Shown here in pieces: positions 62,564 through 64,000 of a DNA stretch of 64,000 nucleotides. Under the pieces are notes generated by a model that saw nothing but the letters and a program-made list of their open reading frames with translations, was not told where the DNA came from and made no database searches. The stretch covers positions 1,612,001-1,676,000 of the forward strand of contig NZ_CP011308.1 of assembly GCF_000987835.1 (NCBI RefSeq), written 5' to 3'. Each line of letters starts with the position of its first letter. Position 1 is the stretch's first letter. Position numbers and translations under genes: made by a program. This DNA is from Sulfurovum lithotrophicum. Lineage in GTDB: Bacteria; Campylobacterota; Campylobacteria; Campylobacterales; Sulfurovaceae.

Positions 62564-62752
62564 ATTTTCCCCTTTTTATTTTTGAAATATTAAGTGAGAT
62601 TTGTTATTCACTAAAATTAGAATAGCTTACTTTTAATAATTTAACTATAAATAAGTGGTAATTATGTGGAGTATAAGTGGGGTTGTTACCTTTTGAAGCA
62701 ACAAAAAAAGTGTAATATTTGGAAATTTTATATGACGTAGGAAAAAGAGGAA

Positions 62753-62770
62753 CGGGGTGAGAACACCCCG
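62753..62770 (-). terminator. terminator of the sucCD operon
   Basis: CGGGGTG (62753-62759) and CACCCCG (62764-62770) form a seven-pair GC-rich stem with a four-base loop. On the minus strand it is followed by TTCCTCTTTTT. It stands 23 bases after the sucD stop. Confidence 0.75.
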
Positions 62771-62792
62771 CTAAACCGTTAAAGCCAAATGG

Positions 62793-63665
62793 TTATTTTG
62801 ACAGTACTTCTTTTACAGCTTTACCGATCTCCGCAGGAGAAACAACTACTTTTACACCGGCTGCTTCTAATGCTTCCATCTTCTCTTTTGCTGTACCGGC
62901 ACTGCCGCTTACGATAGCCCCGGCATGTCCCATTGTTTTACCTTTTGGCGCAGTTTGACCCGCAATAAAAGCAACAACAGGCTTCGTGATCTGCTCTTTG
63001 ATCAGTTTTGCCGCCTGAATTTCAAGGTCTCCGCCAATCTCACCGATCATTACGATGCATTCCGTATCCGGATCCGCTTCGAACATAGGAAGAATCTGCT
63101 TGTAGGAGAGACCGATGATCGGGTCTCCGCCGATACCGACTGCTGTAGTGATACCATACCCCACATTACACACCTGGTTTGCACCTTCATAGGTCAATGT
63201 TCCAGATTTCGAGATAAGCCCGACATTCCCTTTTTTGAAGATCATACCCGGCATAATACCGATCTTGCACTCTTCTGCCGTAATAATACCCGGACAGTTT
63301 GGCCCGATAGTCTTCATACCGTGTTTTGTCGCATACGCTTTGGCTGCCTGCATATCTTTAACCGGAGCACCTTCCGTAATGATCACAGCAAGCTCAATGC
63401 CCGCTTCTGCCGCTTCCATCACTGCATCACCGACGAATGCAGGTGGAACGAAGATCATAGACACTGTAGCTCCTGTCTCTTTGACCGCTTCTGCTACCGT
63501 ATTGAATACCGGCTTGCCCAAATGTACCTGGCCACCTTTGTTCGGTGTAACACCGCCTACAATGTTCGTACCGTAGTCAATACACTGCTCCGCATGAAAA
63601 GAACCTTCTTTACCTGTAAAGCCCTGAACGATTACTTTTGTATCTTTATTTACCAAAATTGACAT
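62793..63665 (-). CDS. sucD: succinate-CoA ligase (ADP-forming), alpha subunit
   Basis: 290 residues. [28 protein letters not shown] is the CoA-binding Rossmann start (quoted parts: [14 protein letters not shown]), [20 protein letters not shown] and [13 protein letters not shown] follow, the latter with the phospho-histidine (about residue 247). The enzyme makes succinyl-CoA from succinate, the substrate of OorDABC in the reductive TCA cycle. The ATG shares its A with the TAA of sucC (TAATG). Confidence 0.96.
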   Translation of the reverse strand: MSILVNKDTKVIVQGFTGKEGSFHAEQCIDYGTNIVGGVTPNKGGQVHLGKPVFNTVAEAVKETGATVSMIFVPPAFVGDAVMEAAEAGIELAVIITEGAPVKDMQAAKAYATKHGMKTIGPNCPGIITAEECKIGIMPGMIFKKGNVGLISKSGTLTYEGANQVCNVGYGITTAVGIGGDPIIGLSYKQILPMFEADPDTECIVMIGEIGGDLEIQAAKLIKEQITKPVVAFIAGQTAPKGKTMGHAGAIVSGSAGTAKEKMEALEAAGVKVVVSPAEIGKAVKEVLSK

Positions 63666-64000
63666 TATATCTCTCCTTTCGCCGCAGCAACTGCTTTTGC
63701 AGCGCCGTCACCCAGATCTTCAGCAACGATCAGGTTTGAAATGTTCGCATTTTTAAGGATCTCTGCTGCTTCCGGAGCATTCGTTCCATCAAGACGTACG
63801 ATCACAGGCACATGCACATCCGTAATATTCGTCGCTTCGATAATACCATTCGCTATTCTGTCACATCTTACGATACCACCGAAGATATTGACGAAGATCG
63901 CTTTGACATTTGGATTCTTGAGAATGATCTCGAAACCTTTTGCAACGGTCTCCGCATTTGCTGAACCACCTACATCAAGGAAGTTCGCCGGTGTACCACC
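63665..64000 (-). CDS. sucC: succinate-CoA ligase, beta subunit, C-terminal part (cut by window edge)
   Basis: Translated by hand: 111 residues are visible before the TAA at 63665. They start [19 protein letters not shown] and contain [36 protein letters not shown] and end AAAKGEI. These are the nucleotide- and CoA-side signatures of SucC. The rest of the gene lies beyond base 64000. It is translationally coupled to sucD. Confidence 0.95.
   Translation of the reverse strand, partial: GGTPANFLDVGGSANAETVAKGFEIILKNPNVKAIFVNIFGGIVRCDRIANGIIEATNITDVHVPVIVRLDGTNAPEAAEILKNANISNLIVAEDLGDGAAKAVAAAKGEI

Overview
The window looks like a chromosomal segment of a Campylobacterota bacterium (former Epsilonproteobacteria), most likely a Sulfurovum-like chemolithoautotroph. 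The evidence is gene content and order: bioA next to a SurA/PpiD-type chaperone, ftsA and ftsZ; a UPF0323 lipoprotein followed by a glutathionylspermidine-synthase-like gene; an RNase Y, formyl-THF ligase, TlpA, ftsY, radA neighbourhood; and sucC-sucD-oorDABC, the 2-oxoglutarate:ferredoxin oxidoreductase of the reductive TCA cycle. No rRNA, tRNA, CRISPR array, prophage or intact insertion sequence was seen. The organism name is inferred from memory of related genomes, not from a search.

Layout. 1-2400: RND pump (cut by the window edge), FtsL-like protein and rsmH on the minus strand. 2.4-10.2 kb: an aldolase-fold protein, a Sel1 protein, bioA, then the chaperone-ftsA-ftsZ operon. 10.2-16.7 kb: lipoprotein and ATP-grasp pair, MipA/OmpV porin, a decayed ATP-grasp gene end, apaH, a DNA glycosylase, a DUF4149 protein and prmC, with REP/REPIN-like and MITE-like repeats between genes. 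16.7-32.7 kb: housekeeping genes (M48 protease, ABC-F, cmoB, cyclophilin, rny, ftsY, radA, acpS, argD) with a TolC-like and a MidA-like gene. 32.7-38.9 kb: an AT-richer defence block, a type III restriction-modification system with a HEPN-type Abi gene between mod and res, followed by a MazEF-like toxin-antitoxin pair. 38.9-43.1 kb: molybdopterin oxidoreductase, an adaptor-like protein and a secreted seven-repeat propeller. 43.2-46.7 kb: two related HisKA_2-type kinases and one response regulator. 46.7-58.6 kb: a long minus-strand run of secreted or membrane proteins (cytochrome c, DUF2207, Hcp/Sel1, TMEM43-like, 5'-nucleotidase-like, several unknowns, a broken AIM24 gene). 58.8-64 kb: rnpB, a small conserved gene, oorDABC and sucCD.

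How it fits together. The right end supplies succinyl-CoA and reductively carboxylates it to 2-oxoglutarate. The left part builds the division machinery and envelope. The most unusual material is (i) the mod-abi-res locus, where abi has a perfect-consensus promoter of its own and a leader that can fold over its ribosome site, (ii) the palindromic repeat families, one of which seems to have entered a coding sequence, and (iii) several decaying genes, namely a 3' duplicate of the ATP-grasp gene, an internally deleted GYF-AIM24 gene, and a secreted protein whose signal peptide begins at an AUA codon. Lower-GC stretches at about 32.7-38.1 kb and 43-58.6 kb, judged by eye, suggest accessory DNA.
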